DNA from: Sinonovacula constricta
Taxonomy: Eukaryota; Mollusca; Bivalvia; Cardiida; Solecurtidae
Reading direction: 5' to 3'
Length of the DNA stretch: 64,000 bases
Assembly: GCA_007844125.1 (NCBI GenBank)
Contig: CM017571.1
Coordinates: forward strand, 32,262,156 to 32,326,155
The notes under the pieces were generated by a model, which searched no databases, was not told where the DNA came from, and saw nothing but the letters and a program-made list of their open reading frames with translations. Positions 38,898 to 51,873 of this stretch are shown here, one piece after another; the stretch's first letter is position 1; each line of letters begins with the position of its first letter. A program made the translations under genes and the position numbers.

Positions 38898-39749
38898 TTA
38901 TTAAGTTTAAAACAAAAAGAAGAAAGTACTTTATGTCGTTGCCGATAGGTGTTTATTGCAAAAATATGCATCACATGAAAGGAAAAATGAAAAGATAAAA
39001 TCAAATTGAAAAGATATATACGTATTTAACAGATTAACCCTGACCGTTGAACTAGTAATACGTTGATCTAAAAAAAGAAAAGTATACGCCTAAGGCCAGA
39101 CAGTCATTCTTTTTACTACAAAAGCGTGCACGTATAAACTTTTAGATTCCAAAGGGACTAGCCTTGACAGAAGGGGATCTGGGAGCATACATCCCACCCG
39201 TCAGATCCACCCATGTACTTTATGAGGATTTTTTAACCTCATATGTACTACACATGGCTCTTTCTCTGGCAAAAATGACCGAGGTGATCCGATAGATGCA
39301 TTACAGAAAGTACGCCTGTATGACCTTTTAGTAATACATTCTGTTATCTTTAAGTGTTGCAACCTTAAGTCAGGAGTAGAACTCGATGTAGGGCATTCTG
39401 TTTTTCTAATCTCAATAACACGTTAAAGGCCCCTGAACATTTTCACACACACACAAACACACACAAAATATATTTTAAATATCTACGAGAACAGTACAAA
39501 ATGACACCATTATGGTGTTTAAAGTACAGTTTTACAGTCAAGGATAACGCAAGAAAGGGCAATGAAGCCCTTTTCCCATCTCATTTTCCAATGTGGTCTT
39601 TATAGCCCTTTTTCTTAGGTAAAACCCGTACATAGTTATTATTTACCTGGAGCAATGCATTATAAAGAGGTTTGCTAAATAGCTAATGGTTTGTGTCGAA
39701 GGGAGACTCTGTCCTGGATCTTTCTGTTCCAAATCCATCGCATTATCAA

Positions 39750-39750
39750 C

Positions 39751-39808
<58 letters not shown>

Positions 39809-39901
39809 GGTGTTATATTATTAATGATTATCTATATTAGAAGTACTTGTAGTTGTGGCAGTAGTAGTAATAGTAGTAGTAGTAGTAGTAGTAGTAGTAT
39901 C

Positions 39902-39945
<44 letters not shown>

Positions 39946-39986
39946 CAGCAGCAGTAGTAGTAGTAGTAGCAGTAGTAGTAGTAGTT

Positions 39987-40059
<73 letters not shown>

Positions 40060-40080
40060 CAGTAGTAACTGTTTCAGTAG
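39750..40080 (+). repeat. (TTA)n and (TAG)n tracts at the B/C junction
   Basis: TTA run at 39750-39807, a 50-base interruption, then TAG units with scattered changes from about 39858 to 40080. The Ser, Val, Leu and Tyr runs translated from this are artefacts. The tract ends B and is followed at once by the start of C. Confidence 0.95.
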
Positions 40081-40600
40081 TGGTAGTAGAAGTGGTAAAA
40101 TCGATTTTTCAATGTACTTGTGAGCATTGTATTGCATCTTACAAACACACCTTTTCTCATTGTACAGTTATTGTATCCTTATTTTCAGTGCCTTATTGTG
40201 ACAAGGATTCCAGCTTATTTCGTTGATGAATGCCAAATACGTGCGATAGTAATAATGAGTAACTCGATTTTTACATAAATATCAGCCTGAATATGTATAA
40301 TTGTAAAAACAACGTAACAACATCTGATTACAGATTACATCAAATTACAGTACCAGATGCCTTTAATGTAGTTGGGAATACGGTCTAGTGTAAGATATAT
40401 ATTGCACTGTTAAATGTTATCATAAGCAGTACAAATTGTGCGTGATCAAAATAATTAATAATTTCTATATTTTAGATTTCGGCATCGGGGAATATGCAAT
40501 ATATAGTCTGCTAGAAAATTATACATGCTGACCGGTAAAATAAAAACATATTTAACACCAAAACAAACAACACAACAATATCATATTTGTCACTGTAGTT

Positions 40601-42470
40601 TTAGTCGTCGACGCCTGGGTATCGCATCCCGATCTGTCGACTCACTTCGTCTAGAATTCGATACATCTGTGTCGTATCATTCCGAGTCCAGCGTGGATTT
40701 TTCAGCTCACCTTAAACAGAAAACGGACGAATTCTTATATAACTTATGTATGAAGGAAACCACATCGTTGATATATTTGGCTTTTAAATCGATACTAATT
40801 TTTACTTGAAGCAATATGTAGTAAACGACAAACAATAATGAAAAATAATACATGAATTCGTGCAGAAACAAAAAGGTTGAGGAAAATCAAGTTTAATGTG
40901 TTTATTCATCTATGTCCCAAGGCATTCGTGACGGTACTAATTTTGCTTCATTCAGAACATTATCGACTTGTACATTGTACATAGTACCGGTCACATTGCA
41001 CATATGAGTTTATTCGGGACCAGGCACCATTTTAAATCAGTTGATATTTACCAATCAGAAAGCGACAGTACTCATCAACTTACAGAAATCAATTTTTTGT
41101 TGTTTCTTTAATTACCGAAGTGACAATGGAAACAATACAGATCAGAAAATACTTTTTGAGATACTATTATATACTAAATATTGTTCGATAATTAGCTTTT
41201 ATAAATTCGTCATATGTTGTCGTAACTTTAAATACATTTTATTAATATTTCTAATGCCACGCGCTTCTACTATTTATTATCTTACCAAATTTAGATTTAG
41301 ATATAAATTGAGAATATTAAACTAAGCTCCTATGAACTATTTTTAAATGGGCACAAATCAATTTATATGTTTAGAAATATCGATGTTAAATAATAATATA
41401 CTTTATTACTTTGGATTTTGGATTTTAGAAAATAAATTAAATACTATAAGATCAATGTACTTAAGATATTTGGAAGCAATTATGCTGCAAACAAATTTGT
41501 AATATGATGTTGTTTTGATTGACCATAGGGATCTACAGTTTGTTGTTTGCACACTATCATAATGCCTGTACTGTTTACCTCTATAAACAAAGAAGCGTTT
41601 AGCCATGATAAAATAAACGATGTATCACGACATAAATCGGGACTCTTTTACTGCAATAATACATGCGTTCCTTGGTCTTTCCCAAACCATTTTCGTATTG
41701 TGGACCAAGCTCACATATCGTGATATTTTTTTTTTCTTTTTCGTTCACATGGCATCCACCTGATGAAACTTTACCGTTGTAAGTATTCACTAATAATTAA
41801 TAAGTATTAAATTTTGATAAAAAAAAATAAATAAATAAACTATTCATTTTCGTCGGCAGTTGATATTCTTTAAAACAAAAAATATCCAGGAAAATACGCG
41901 TTGTGAAATAGAACAGCCAAACAGGGGAAACAACCTAACAACATTGCGTAACTTGTAATTCGTATTTGTGTCCCTTTAAATATAAATTTCTAGTAGAACG
42001 TGTTAGAATGGATTAGATTTTAAAATTTTGCGTGATCTAACGCCCAATATATCACGGTTTCGAGTTCAGATGCAGTATTAATTTACTCACGAAGGCCGTG
42101 TCCGTTTACGCATCTGAACAAGATGAAATCTATTTCCTAATTATAACCCGGACAGAAATTAAGGTATTATATATGAAACAAAACATGTTTCATGCCGATT
42201 AATGCACTACTATATAACATTAAATCACATGTTCACCGAACATGCTGCTGATCCCTTCTTCATTGACATTTTGACAAATGATTTTTGAGTAAACAAAAAA
42301 AAGTTGAAAAATAATAACAAATAAAAATATTAAACATATCAAATGTACTTACCTATCATGATGGTGTGTCTAGCTTCATTTGTTTCATAGTGCAAACCAT
42401 CAATTGACTGAATAAAGTAGTCATTTCTGTAAAGTTGGTTTTTATGTACATCTGATGGTGTAGTGAGCTT
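40601..42470 (-). CDS. Diverged DHDH exons 7' and 6' of unit C, both open
   Basis: Exon 6' (42353-42470, 118 bases, donor gtaagt) and exon 7' (40601-40710, 110 bases) are free of stops. Exon 7' has exactly the length of the true exon 7 and ends with a stop at the same codon (RYPGVDD against KYPDDDD). It shares NPRWTR and RILDEVSRQIGMRYP with the family pattern. The acceptor gtttaag and donor gtaagt keep the split-glycine phase, and exon 6' can be joined in phase 0 to exon 5. No separate exons 1-5 are present, so either DHDH-C exon 5 can splice to this pair as an alternative C-terminus or this is a 5'-truncated older copy. Confidence 0.5.
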
Positions 42471-44243
42471 CTCGGGTGTGTTAAAAGTATAAGAAACAAA
42501 TCACCATTGTTTTAATCGACAGCTGCAAAGTATTTTTAAAGTAGAAAGTGAAAATGTCAATGCTACTGACCTGAAGTTAACGATAATTGTATAAGATTAT
42601 CGCCTACTTCTCGTGAGAAAAAAAATAATTTCACGATCATTTTTGTGACTTTTAGTGTCATTTAAAGCAAAACACTTTATACAGGACCTGTGTCCCTAAG
42701 CGTTCAAGTTACATATCACTTTAGACTATTTGATCTATTCCACTTTCGGAGTACGCGCTGATATCGTTATGATAATTTTATGCAGGATAGTTACAGATCT
42801 GTATTCCCATCAGACAATAATAATTATCTCATTAAACAACATATCTAGTGTTACACAGTACCGTAATGCACATTTTCTCATTAAACAGTATCGACATGCA
42901 TTCTTTGCCATAGTATTATGATTTAACTTAAATATATATCATGTAAATATATCATGTAAAAGTATCTCTGTACATTTCTTTACCATTTGAAAGTACCTAA
43001 CCAGATGACACCTTTATGAATTTTGAAAGACAGTATTCTCATGAACCTTATTTCTCATAAGGCAGTTCCTCTATACACACTGTGTTTTAATATTTTATGT
43101 ACAAAATAGTTTTGTGTAAATGTGAAACAATACAAATCGAAAACATGTTTTAGCTACATTAAACTGGCACTCATGTATTGTCACGTAATTCCGCAAATAT
43201 TTTACAAATTTGTCTAATATCATATTAAGTACATGATCTTTTACAGCTATTCAATGCTTAAAACTCCGCGGTCCGACGACTACAATGCTGACAACTTTGA
43301 AAGCTAGTTCAATGTAGCTATGCTATACAACACTAATACTTTAAGCAACAATGACAACACGGTCTAAGTCATTGCATTATCTACCATACGTGAAGTCGTC
43401 ATTTATTTGCAAACACACCATTCCCTATAGTAAATGGTGTTATCAGGTCCAACATTACGGGTTTTCGTTTGAAAATTAGCATTTAGTCTACACTGGGTTC
43501 TTTTTTTTACACTGTTTATAATTTCATATTATATTGTTGTAGACTTCTTTAACTTTAGACAGGAATTGGAAACGTTGCTGTTGTTTTTGATACTCAGGTG
43601 ACCACCATTTAATTTAATAATGCAAGAACACGCCATCTTAAAACAATGTATTGACCCTTGACATTGTATTTAATGACTGCATAAGCTCATGAGAACGGGT
43701 TCCATTTGACAAATGCCATTGTACTCAGTGAGCTGCGTAATGGGGAACCAGCGTCTATTGTTATCGTTAATATATAAGAACGCTTTATTGCTGACGAGGC
43801 TATTAAGAAGAAACGTTAAAGCAGGATTGTGGCGGATTCAACAGATATCAATTTCAGCTTAATATCTTAGCTGTCGATTGTATTAAAAACGCATATTCAA
43901 TAGCTTAGAAAACTTCAAAATTATTAAAGTGATTAGATAAGTTGCAGCCAAAGAGGATAAACTTAAGATGTTTCCTGAAATTGGTGACAAAAGGCTGCAG
44001 CGCACTGGTCGATTTGAAAAGAACTATGGGGGTATATTTCTGAACATGCTTAGCGGTGTGTTGGAAAACATTCTGCCGTCATTACTATTAAGCCAGACAC
44101 CACTTATGGCGATATTATCTTAGGTGCACAAAGTAAGAAGGATACGATCGAGAAGAGATGAGTGTGAAATTAGCTTCAGGCATCAATTAAATCACTGATA
44201 AGCGCTGTTTGTGTGGTGTAGGTTTTACCCATAAAGCGAGTGA

Positions 44244-44504
44244 ATGATTGCAAATAATGACTTACAAACACTAACACTTGTCCGTGGGAAATTTATTGCC
44301 CAACCCATTGGAAAGCGGGCAAGTCTTCAACTAAAAACAATCTCCTCTTCTATAGATAGATTATATAATAGGACAAAAGTTATACTACCACAAGTCGATT
44401 TTAGAAACTACTTATATTGCTTTCCATGTGATAGTATATCAACTAAAATAATGTCTAAAGTAATTGCTCAAAAGTGCTACCGGACGGGACCAAAATACAC
44501 CTAA
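44244..44504 (+). other. Unit-linked open frame of unknown meaning
   Basis: An 86-codon frame with FIAQPIGKRASLQLK and VILPQVDFRNYLYCF. A near-identical stretch with one stop occurs in unit D (about 58205-58435), and a truncated one in unit A (about 16303-16500). It has no known domain and may be part of a dispersed repeat. Confidence 0.25.
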
Positions 44505-44596
44505 TTTAACATAAACTCCCAGTTACTAGTTGATCGACAGACTGATACATAGTAAACGACTCCGCGATACTTAGGGATGGGATGGGATTAGCCGGC

Positions 44597-44851
44597 ATTT
44601 TTGCCGATACTGTGCAGCGACATTTCTATCAGTTATAGCACAGGGGGCACTTATGAGATGCCCAGGGACTGAACCCGACCGGTCCATTATACTGACACCG
44701 ACGACTCAGGCGTAATGCTGTCCCCTTAGCCCGAGCGTTAGGAGGGAAGCCACTACTACCAACTTTAAAGTCATTGGTTTGAGCCGGTCGGGGTGTGAAC
44801 CCACGACCTCCCGATCCGCAAGCCGACGCTCTACCACCTGAGCTATTGTGA
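44597..44851 (-). mobile_element. Second tRNA-derived SINE family, unit C copy
   Basis: On the minus strand the head reads tagctcaggtggtagagc (box A) and, after 35 bases, gggttcacacc (box B with one change). A body of about 150 bases follows. A deletion removes the first bases of the head compared with unit D. It is absent from the matching place in A and B. Confidence 0.8.
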
Positions 44852-46476
44852 TCTGAATCTAAATCAATCTCGGAACAAAGTCGCAGAATGCAGTGAGGCC
44901 CCGTGATATCACAAATATCTTGACCTAGTATACAATGCATAGCCCGTGAAACCCTTGTTCTACTAACATTTTTCCTCTCTTTATTTGCCCCTTAAGTCAC
45001 TGAAAAATATTCCTTCGTCCGGTTCGTTAAATCATGAATTTTATTTGTATCTGCATTACACAAATCACTTGACCATCTAGTAAGGACAAACTAATAATTT
45101 TAATGTTAACATTTGAAGCATGGCTGGACACAACTGGTGCGTCTGATCTCGTCTGACATGTATTTGTTTGTGTACACCACTACTTTTTCACAGGCATTTA
45201 CTGACCGCGGGTAGTCAATGCCATGCGTGACCAATCCTTCGTGCTCCCGGAATTCAGCTTTCTCAGAATTCTGGATGCTTTCGCAAGCAACACTGCTCCA
45301 AAATGAAAACAGTTTAAGGTTATTTTACAGTTTGTAAGGTACGTGGACAGTGTAATGTGGGGACAGTGCAAACCTTACGAAACCTACCATAACAGGTAAT
45401 ACAAGTTCCAACAGAATCATGCACAAGAAAACGCAGCTGACCTGACCCGCTTGCAGTTAATCATATGAAAGTTTGAGGAAGATGACAGTATAATCTTAAC
45501 ATCTCTTACCGGGTACTTGTTTAAAAATAGGAGCATAAGTTCAATCTTAGCTACCACCATGACACAGGCACGACAGGTCTTAGTCATAGGACGAATATAT
45601 AACACAGTGATACGTCGTCAGGTATTTATGGCTCATAAAGTTATGAACAGTTACACGACAATCCACAAAGATTACCAAATGGTTTGTGCCTTGATTCCAT
45701 CTCTAATTGAAATTGGTTGTCTGACATTGAAAGTAAGGATTACATGAACATGTAAAAGGAACATGTAAAGCATTTTACAAATTTAGCATTGAGACACATT
45801 TTCCTGAAAAAAGCAACCTTGTAATATATCCGAAAAAATACCAAAATGACAATTTCCATGAGAAACCATTTCGTAAAAAAGGATTTTCGACCCCGCTGTG
45901 ATAAAAGATGTATTAAAAAGAAATATAAAATGTTATTCTGTTTCCTATCTTTATATATAAAACCGAATTTAATGGTGCAATTCGTGGGCTTTAGCTACCT
46001 CTGCGACGCTTAATCTTCATCACCAAAACATCATTACAAGTTTGGTTTCAATGAGACATCAACGATATACTACTGTTTTGGGCTGTTTTATGGCGAAATA
46101 AGGAATAGTAAATACGGTATGCTGTAATCATTAATATCATTATTTATTCATCACACTTTGTTACGTTTGTACAGTGTAACAGTGTTAAATATTGGACTGT
46201 AATTATTTATATTCATTACAAGCTGCAACTTTCAGCAAAGCCGTATGGAAATTTGTTTCTGGTGTGTATAAATAAGAGGGAAATGGTCTTAATATGTGCC
46301 ATTTCACGCTTATCTCATTCCAATCTGTCGCATCATTAGGTAGTTTTGATGTGAAGTTAATAGTGACAGGTGATATAATTTACCAGCCTTGACTCCCAAA
46401 TAGATTTTTTTAAATGATTCTTTCATTCTGTCAATAATTTGATCTGCTGCTGAGAAGGTAATAGTAACACAACGAA

Positions 46477-49400
46477 TCAATCATCGTCGTCCGGATATTT
46501 CATTCCAATCTGTCGTCTTATTTCGTCCAGAATACGGTACATCAGCGTCGTGTCAGCACGAGTCCAAACTGGATTCTCTAATTCACCTATGGTTAAAAAC
46601 AACAATAAAGAACTGTTAAAACTTTGGTTGATTTTAAACTGGAACCTATATGGCGGATTGCTTGTGGTCACTGAATTTCCTTAACTTCTCAAGTTTCCTT
46701 ATGTCTATAAGTTTTATTTAACCTAAAGAAAGCTTTTGAGAGAACGTTGATGAATCAATAAAGTTGGAATTAAAACATGCAAGGTTTCAGTACCGTTTTA
46801 TCCAAACCAGGCCTAATATAAGGCATCTAGTTAACCATTTTTAAATTTGAACCAAAATTTGACCGATCAGATGCTTAAGAACAAGTTTAAGTTAAACATT
46901 GTAAAACTTAGAGCCCATGATTCACAGTTAAGAAATAGGACTTAATATAAATATCGTAAGGTAAATTGCTATAAATGTTATAAATGAGTCATAGATCAGC
47001 AGTTTACCGCCAAAACAGTCAGGTTCAACAATATTTAGTAACAGCATCAATGCAGCATCGGTCTGGATAGTCTAGTGGTCATGTGTTAACCTTTCATACT
47101 AGAATCGCTGTTCGAGACACGTTCGATGTCATTTTATCTTATTAATATTAAATAATGTGGGGTTGTTGTAGGGTTGTTGATGTCTTGTTGTTTTTCAAAA
47201 GATTTTATTATTATCATTATTTTTTAAAAGATAAAGAGCATTTCAAAGTTGGATATTGTTAACAAATTAGGACATGAGACGAACAAGAAATCTTATACCT
47301 AATATACGGCATGGTATTGTATAAAAGAATCATGGTAGTTCGAATTTGTTTGCATTATTAAACTATTATACATACAGATTTATATAACTATCATATATTA
47401 ATATCATAAAAACATAAATAAGTTTATTACTTATAAAGCATTTATGGTATTGATGCCACGTAAAATAATATATTTTGGGGCAGTGAAGATTCTGACCTTT
47501 CAGAATGCTGTTTCGGACACCGTTTGCCTCAAAATGAAGAGCATCACTCCCTGGATAGATATAGGTGCCTTTCTTCGACGACTGTTTCATATACTTTGGA
47601 TGGGGTTGTCACCTTTTCCGGACAGTGAAAACCATCTCCCACCTGCGAACAACAGTCCATGACGGTCATATTTACACCGTTAACTGTAGCTCAAATAAAT
47701 GTAACTATAATTCTCAACTCTACTTACAATGAAATAGAAAGTCTATCGGTACGTGTGTTTTAACCTCTTCAGAATATATGGTAAATTCGTTTACTACGTG
47801 AATACAACGGTCTTTTGTTTGTGGTTCTCATTTAGCTGAATCAATCTGGTTTACATAATAATCTTAAGTTTCATGACAGAGGATGCTACTAGTCGGCTTT
47901 CTTTTAAATGACACTACCTCATACCTCTATGAAGCCTTCGTCTCCAATAATGATGCCTGTATTTTGTCCACCACCTGCCTTGATATCATAGTAGAGGGAG
48001 GCTACAGCGCCGCTCTTATATCTGAGAGCAACAACCGCTCGTTCATCTATACCTAAAATAGGAAGAAATAATTTATTTGTTTGAGGTTTACCGCACATTG
48101 ATCCTATAAATTGTCAAATGGCGACGGAACGTCGAGATTATACTAGGTGCATTGTGAATTGCGATGCCTAAGAGTATCTAACGAGCATAAAATATCAATC
48201 CAGCAGACTATCTTTTTAACTTTTGTAAATAAGCGAACTATATTTACTAGGTACACGTGTTTTTGGTATTTGTCGATGTTGTTTTACTCTTTTTAACATT
48301 TAAAGTCTATAGTCAAGTCGTAACTTTCGCCATGGAAGGCCCAATGCTACCAAAGCCAAGCTTAGTGTAAATCTATCGCAATAAAGACGTCCTCTATTCT
48401 ACATAACTTATATCCTTGCGGTTTTAAATTTCGTTTAGGATACATCCTTTTGTCAAAGAATAAAAAAAAGAATTTTAGCTTTTCAACTATTTTAGGGGCG
48501 CCCGAACTGATATGTATCTTTAAACACGTTACCTCCCACTCCTAGTGTTCCGACAGCTTTGATCTGTTCAGGCATTTCATTGAAGACGAATGTTGCAAAC
48601 TGAACCGGATATACTCCGACAAATAGAGCTCCGCCTGCGCCATTTTTTATGTCAGTGTAGATTGGCAGATCATTTGACGATGGAAACGCCAGCTTGGCCT
48701 CCACAAACCGAATGTTTCCGATAGATTTCTTATTCAGTTCATCACGTACAACTTGATACATAGGATTGTGCCTACTCCACATGCCCTGTGTGAACAGTTA
48801 ATTAAAAAAGCCCTGTAGAACCACTGAGTTAGTTATTTTCCATTTTAAATAAGTACACAAAACTTCTGATGATTAACGGTCAACAATTGACTCCATCACT
48901 GAAACCATTATCCCATCACATTGCTACCTATAATTCTAGTTTCTACTAATGGATTTCTGTTTTTATTTGTATTGTGTCTGGTGGCCTCAGACGTCAAACA
49001 TACAGCGTCTATATTAAGGTCAATAATACAAACTTCAATCGAGACAAAACAACACAAAATAATGACATCGATACGTTTTTCTATCTGCGGATGATAATGT
49101 ATGTCTTTGTTTACCACATTATCAAAAATATAAAAAATACGCGTAACGAGACGTGTGTGATAGCATGATTATTGACCTAACGTATATTGGAGTTATTCGT
49201 GTATTTAATTCGGACTCAAACAAGGCCGACCATGAACATTGCGCATAGATAGGAATCACAGTCTAGAGCGGTTGACTGCATGTGACATATGACATAAACA
49301 GACATGTTTAAACAAGATCCTTACTTGACTTGTATAAAGATATATTATTAGTTTGCTTTTTACGATTGTCGAATTTGAACACAACAAAGCAAAAATCATA

Positions 49401-50744
49401 TAACTGCTTTTTATCGCACTAAATGAATCAATTTTTATTCTATTTTTACTACTGAGCAGGAAATACAAAAATTGTCTCACCTCTGAGAAAAATCTGTTGT
49501 TTTTCTTGGCCACATCGAAAACTTCGTTTACTTGTCTTTCGTTCAAAGCCATTGGTTTCTCACACAGCACGTGTTTTCCAGCCTCTAGCATCTTTATTGA
49601 CAAGGGGGCATGGTCTATGTTCATGTTACAAATGTAGATAAGATCTTAAAATAAAGAAAGGTTGTTACATTTCATTAAATTGCGAATATTGCCTATTAAA
49701 TGTTAATTTTAAATATTTTAATGCAAATATTTTCACAACATACATAGAAATAGGAATAAAATTATTTGAAGTAAGCGTTAATTAATGTATTTCGACAAAA
49801 TAAATAAAATTAGTAAAATTAGTATGTAAATAACTAAGTTTGTAGTTGGACATGACAGATAAAACACTTTAAAACATTTTAAATGAGTAAATTTGAGGGG
49901 TATGGGATCTAAACCTTTAAAGTTATCATTTTACTGACTGAATATTGTAAAATATGCACTCTTTGAAAGTAAGTATTTTAGTGTTTGATTTTATGCACAG
50001 CAGTTTTTGTAAATATCCGATGATATAAGCATAAGACTGACCAACTTCTGTATCTCTTGCTACGTCATCATAGCAACCGTAGGCTCTTTTAAACTTGAAT
50101 TTCTCAGCAAATGCTTCAGCTCTTTCTCTGCTGGTTGATGCCACCGCTACAAACTTGACAGAAAGAGAATGGAAACGGATTAACTGCATTCAAAATGGAA
50201 TTTCCGAGGCTGACACTTTGATGCATAAATAATGGCGACTACACGCGCTCATCAAAACTAGCTATTAAGACCAATTCTCTATTACAACCGCCTTCGAGTC
50301 AGAAGGGAAGATGGTCTTAATAGGGGGGATATTACTGTACTTAGAAAGAGATAAACATCACTGGATGGGTGTTTATTAATTGCTAAATAATATCCATCTG
50401 TTTATTAAAGGATATCCGCCTCATCATCAGAAAACCAAACGCATGCAATGATAGGGATGGAAAATACTGTTCTTTATACTGTCTTTGGATACTTGAATCC
50501 ACTTCGGGGGTTTTCTTTTCAGATGACGCACTGAAGAGGTCGAAATCTTTTGTGGTTGGTCTGCCTTATAACATCTGTTTGGAGCAAGTGCTTGCAAAAA
50601 AGCATTTTTCTTGCGTGTATAACGATTACTGACAGAACTACATAGTTTTACCTCATGATCTTCTGCCGGAAGGTTACGGAGGATAGATGTGAAGAAATCA
50701 GATGCGATTTTTCCAGGTCCCAAACAAGCCCATCGGGTAGCCAT
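46477..50744 (-). pseudogene. DHDH: Dihydrodiol dehydrogenase-like gene, copy C (frameshift in exon 6)
   Basis: Exons are 50652-50744, 50042-50153, 49481-49644, 48533-48785, 47925-48052, 47497-47642 and 46477-46586. The first five keep the frame and all family motifs: GPGKIASDF, FVAVAS, CEKPM and GGALFVGVYP. Exon 6 is 146 bases instead of 145 because of an extra T at 47584-47586. After KVYE the frame shifts, and translation would stop 13 codons later, giving about 282 residues without the C-terminal helix region. The other frame still encodes the normal SSKKGTYIYPGSDALHFEAN, and exon 7 is intact, so the change is recent or an assembly error. If transcripts skipped exon 6 in favour of 6'-7', the frame would be restored. 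Confidence 0.75.
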
Positions 50745-50873
50745 TTTGTAAAGTGAGATAAATCTGTAGAAAAATAATGTTTGATGCCCTGAACTTCACA
50801 TGAACTATTAGTTTAACTAGGTTACAATTTCAACAGTGGTAACAGCTACAGCAGGGACTAGACATTAACCAGA

Positions 50874-51177
50874 CCTGGTAGCGCAATCGGTAGAGCTTCA
50901 GCTCCAGAATCGGGGCCCTCGGATTCGATCAAGGGCCGTGACATACCAAAGTCGTTAAAAATGGTAGTGGTATAGCTCCCTTGCTGATGCTCATATAAGG
51001 GTAGTTCAAAGACTGGTTTGGCCTGGTGTCAGGATAATGTGACTAGGTGTGTTATAATGTCAGGCATACTATACACAGTGAAGGCAGCACTATATCAGCT
51101 TTAAGTAGGCACCGTCTCCAGATAACTGAAATAGAGTTGGCGGGACGATAAACCCAATAAATAAACAAACAAACTAG
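50874..51177 (+). mobile_element. tRNA-derived SINE, unit C copy
   Basis: Best preserved head of the three unit copies (tagcgcaatcggtagagc), box B-like gattcgatcaaggg, with two short internal deletions and an aaac-rich tail. Located about 130 bases upstream of DHDH-C exon 1. Confidence 0.75.
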
Positions 51178-51297
51178 ATATTGACGCGTCCAGTCTCTTT
51201 CGACATACATATTTGTTCTGTCTTCCCAGATATGACCACGCATAGTCAATGTCATGCAATTTCAATCGTTTGTGCTTCCGAAATTCATTTTTTTCAG

Positions 51298-51489
51298 AAT
51301 TGTGGGCGTCGGGACAGTCGTTACATTGACCACTTGTATCCAACGATGGAATACAATGAGGAAGTAACCGAGCTAATGGATGGTGGCGCCGACTCTGTGA
51401 ATTATTCACTACTGGAGAGTGTGTTTGAAACCAAGTCAATGCGAGAAGTTCAGTGCGATTATGGTTCAAGCTTAAAATTACTTGATTAA
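51298..51489 (+). CDS. Possible terminal exon, open only in unit C
   Basis: A 63-codon frame starts directly after a good acceptor (catttttttcag). It is acidic and tyrosine-rich (RYIDHLYPTMEYNEEVTELM, ESVFETKSMREV). Units A (from 22231) and B (from 38341) keep the acceptor but have TAA after MEYNE and TAG after QCD. In A and B the MEYNE codons instead run into a perfect donor (tga-gtaagt). It overlaps the minus-strand frame described at 38216-38599, so at most one of the two is real. Function unknown. Confidence 0.3.
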   Translation, partial: NCGRRDSRYIDHLYPTMEYNEEVTELMDGGADSVNYSLLESVFETKSMREVQCDYGSSLKLLD

Positions 51490-51793
51490 AACACTTAACT
51501 AGATATTCAACATCACCTTCCTTCAGCAATGAGATCAACATAAAAATTCATACTTACTAAATCTTATTTTAATTTGTTAAGCATATCTAAGAAATGACAA
51601 AAAGCAGAACATACCTTTAAATAATGCCAGGAGCCTACCGACAAAAATGAGTTGTGAACAGTCTTTGACCTGCTGTGGTTAACTGCCTTTATAACATGGG
51701 CTTGCAATCTAATGAAGTTTGTGACTGGGCAGATAAGTTATGTACTCAGATTTTAAACTCCTGTGACCTAAATGTGGGTATGAAACACTCCAC

Positions 51794-51797
<4 letters not shown>

Positions 51798-51870
<73 letters not shown>
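51798..51870 (+). repeat. (TC)n microsatellite, unit C
   Basis: Uninterrupted TC tract of about 73 bases, in the same position as in unit A. Confidence 0.95.

Positions 51871-51873
<3 letters not shown>

Larger units (their letters stand above)
28922..39807. repeat. Tandem duplication unit B
   Basis: Homology with the other units starts at the position equal to about 12819 of unit A, so B lacks the exon 7' region. It also lacks the SINE-2 block of C and D, the gtccaacattacggg segment near 32020 and about 250 bases after its short TC tract. It ends in the TTA tract at 39750-39807. Confidence 0.85.

Noticed and set aside
39686..40226. Long Ser-, Val-, Leu- and Tyr-rich open frames
   Set aside because: They are translations of (TTA)n and (TAG)n microsatellites in several frames on both strands.
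41406..41790. Minus-strand frames MAKRFFVYRGKQ... and the YNGKVSSGG... frame, repeated in all units
   Set aside because: They lie between exons 6' and 7', carry indels between copies, have no family resemblance and lack matched splice sites; probably intron or spacer.
44813..44851. Possible tRNA gene on the minus strand
   Set aside because: Box A and box B are present, but the sequence continues into a SINE body, occurs twice and box B is mutated.
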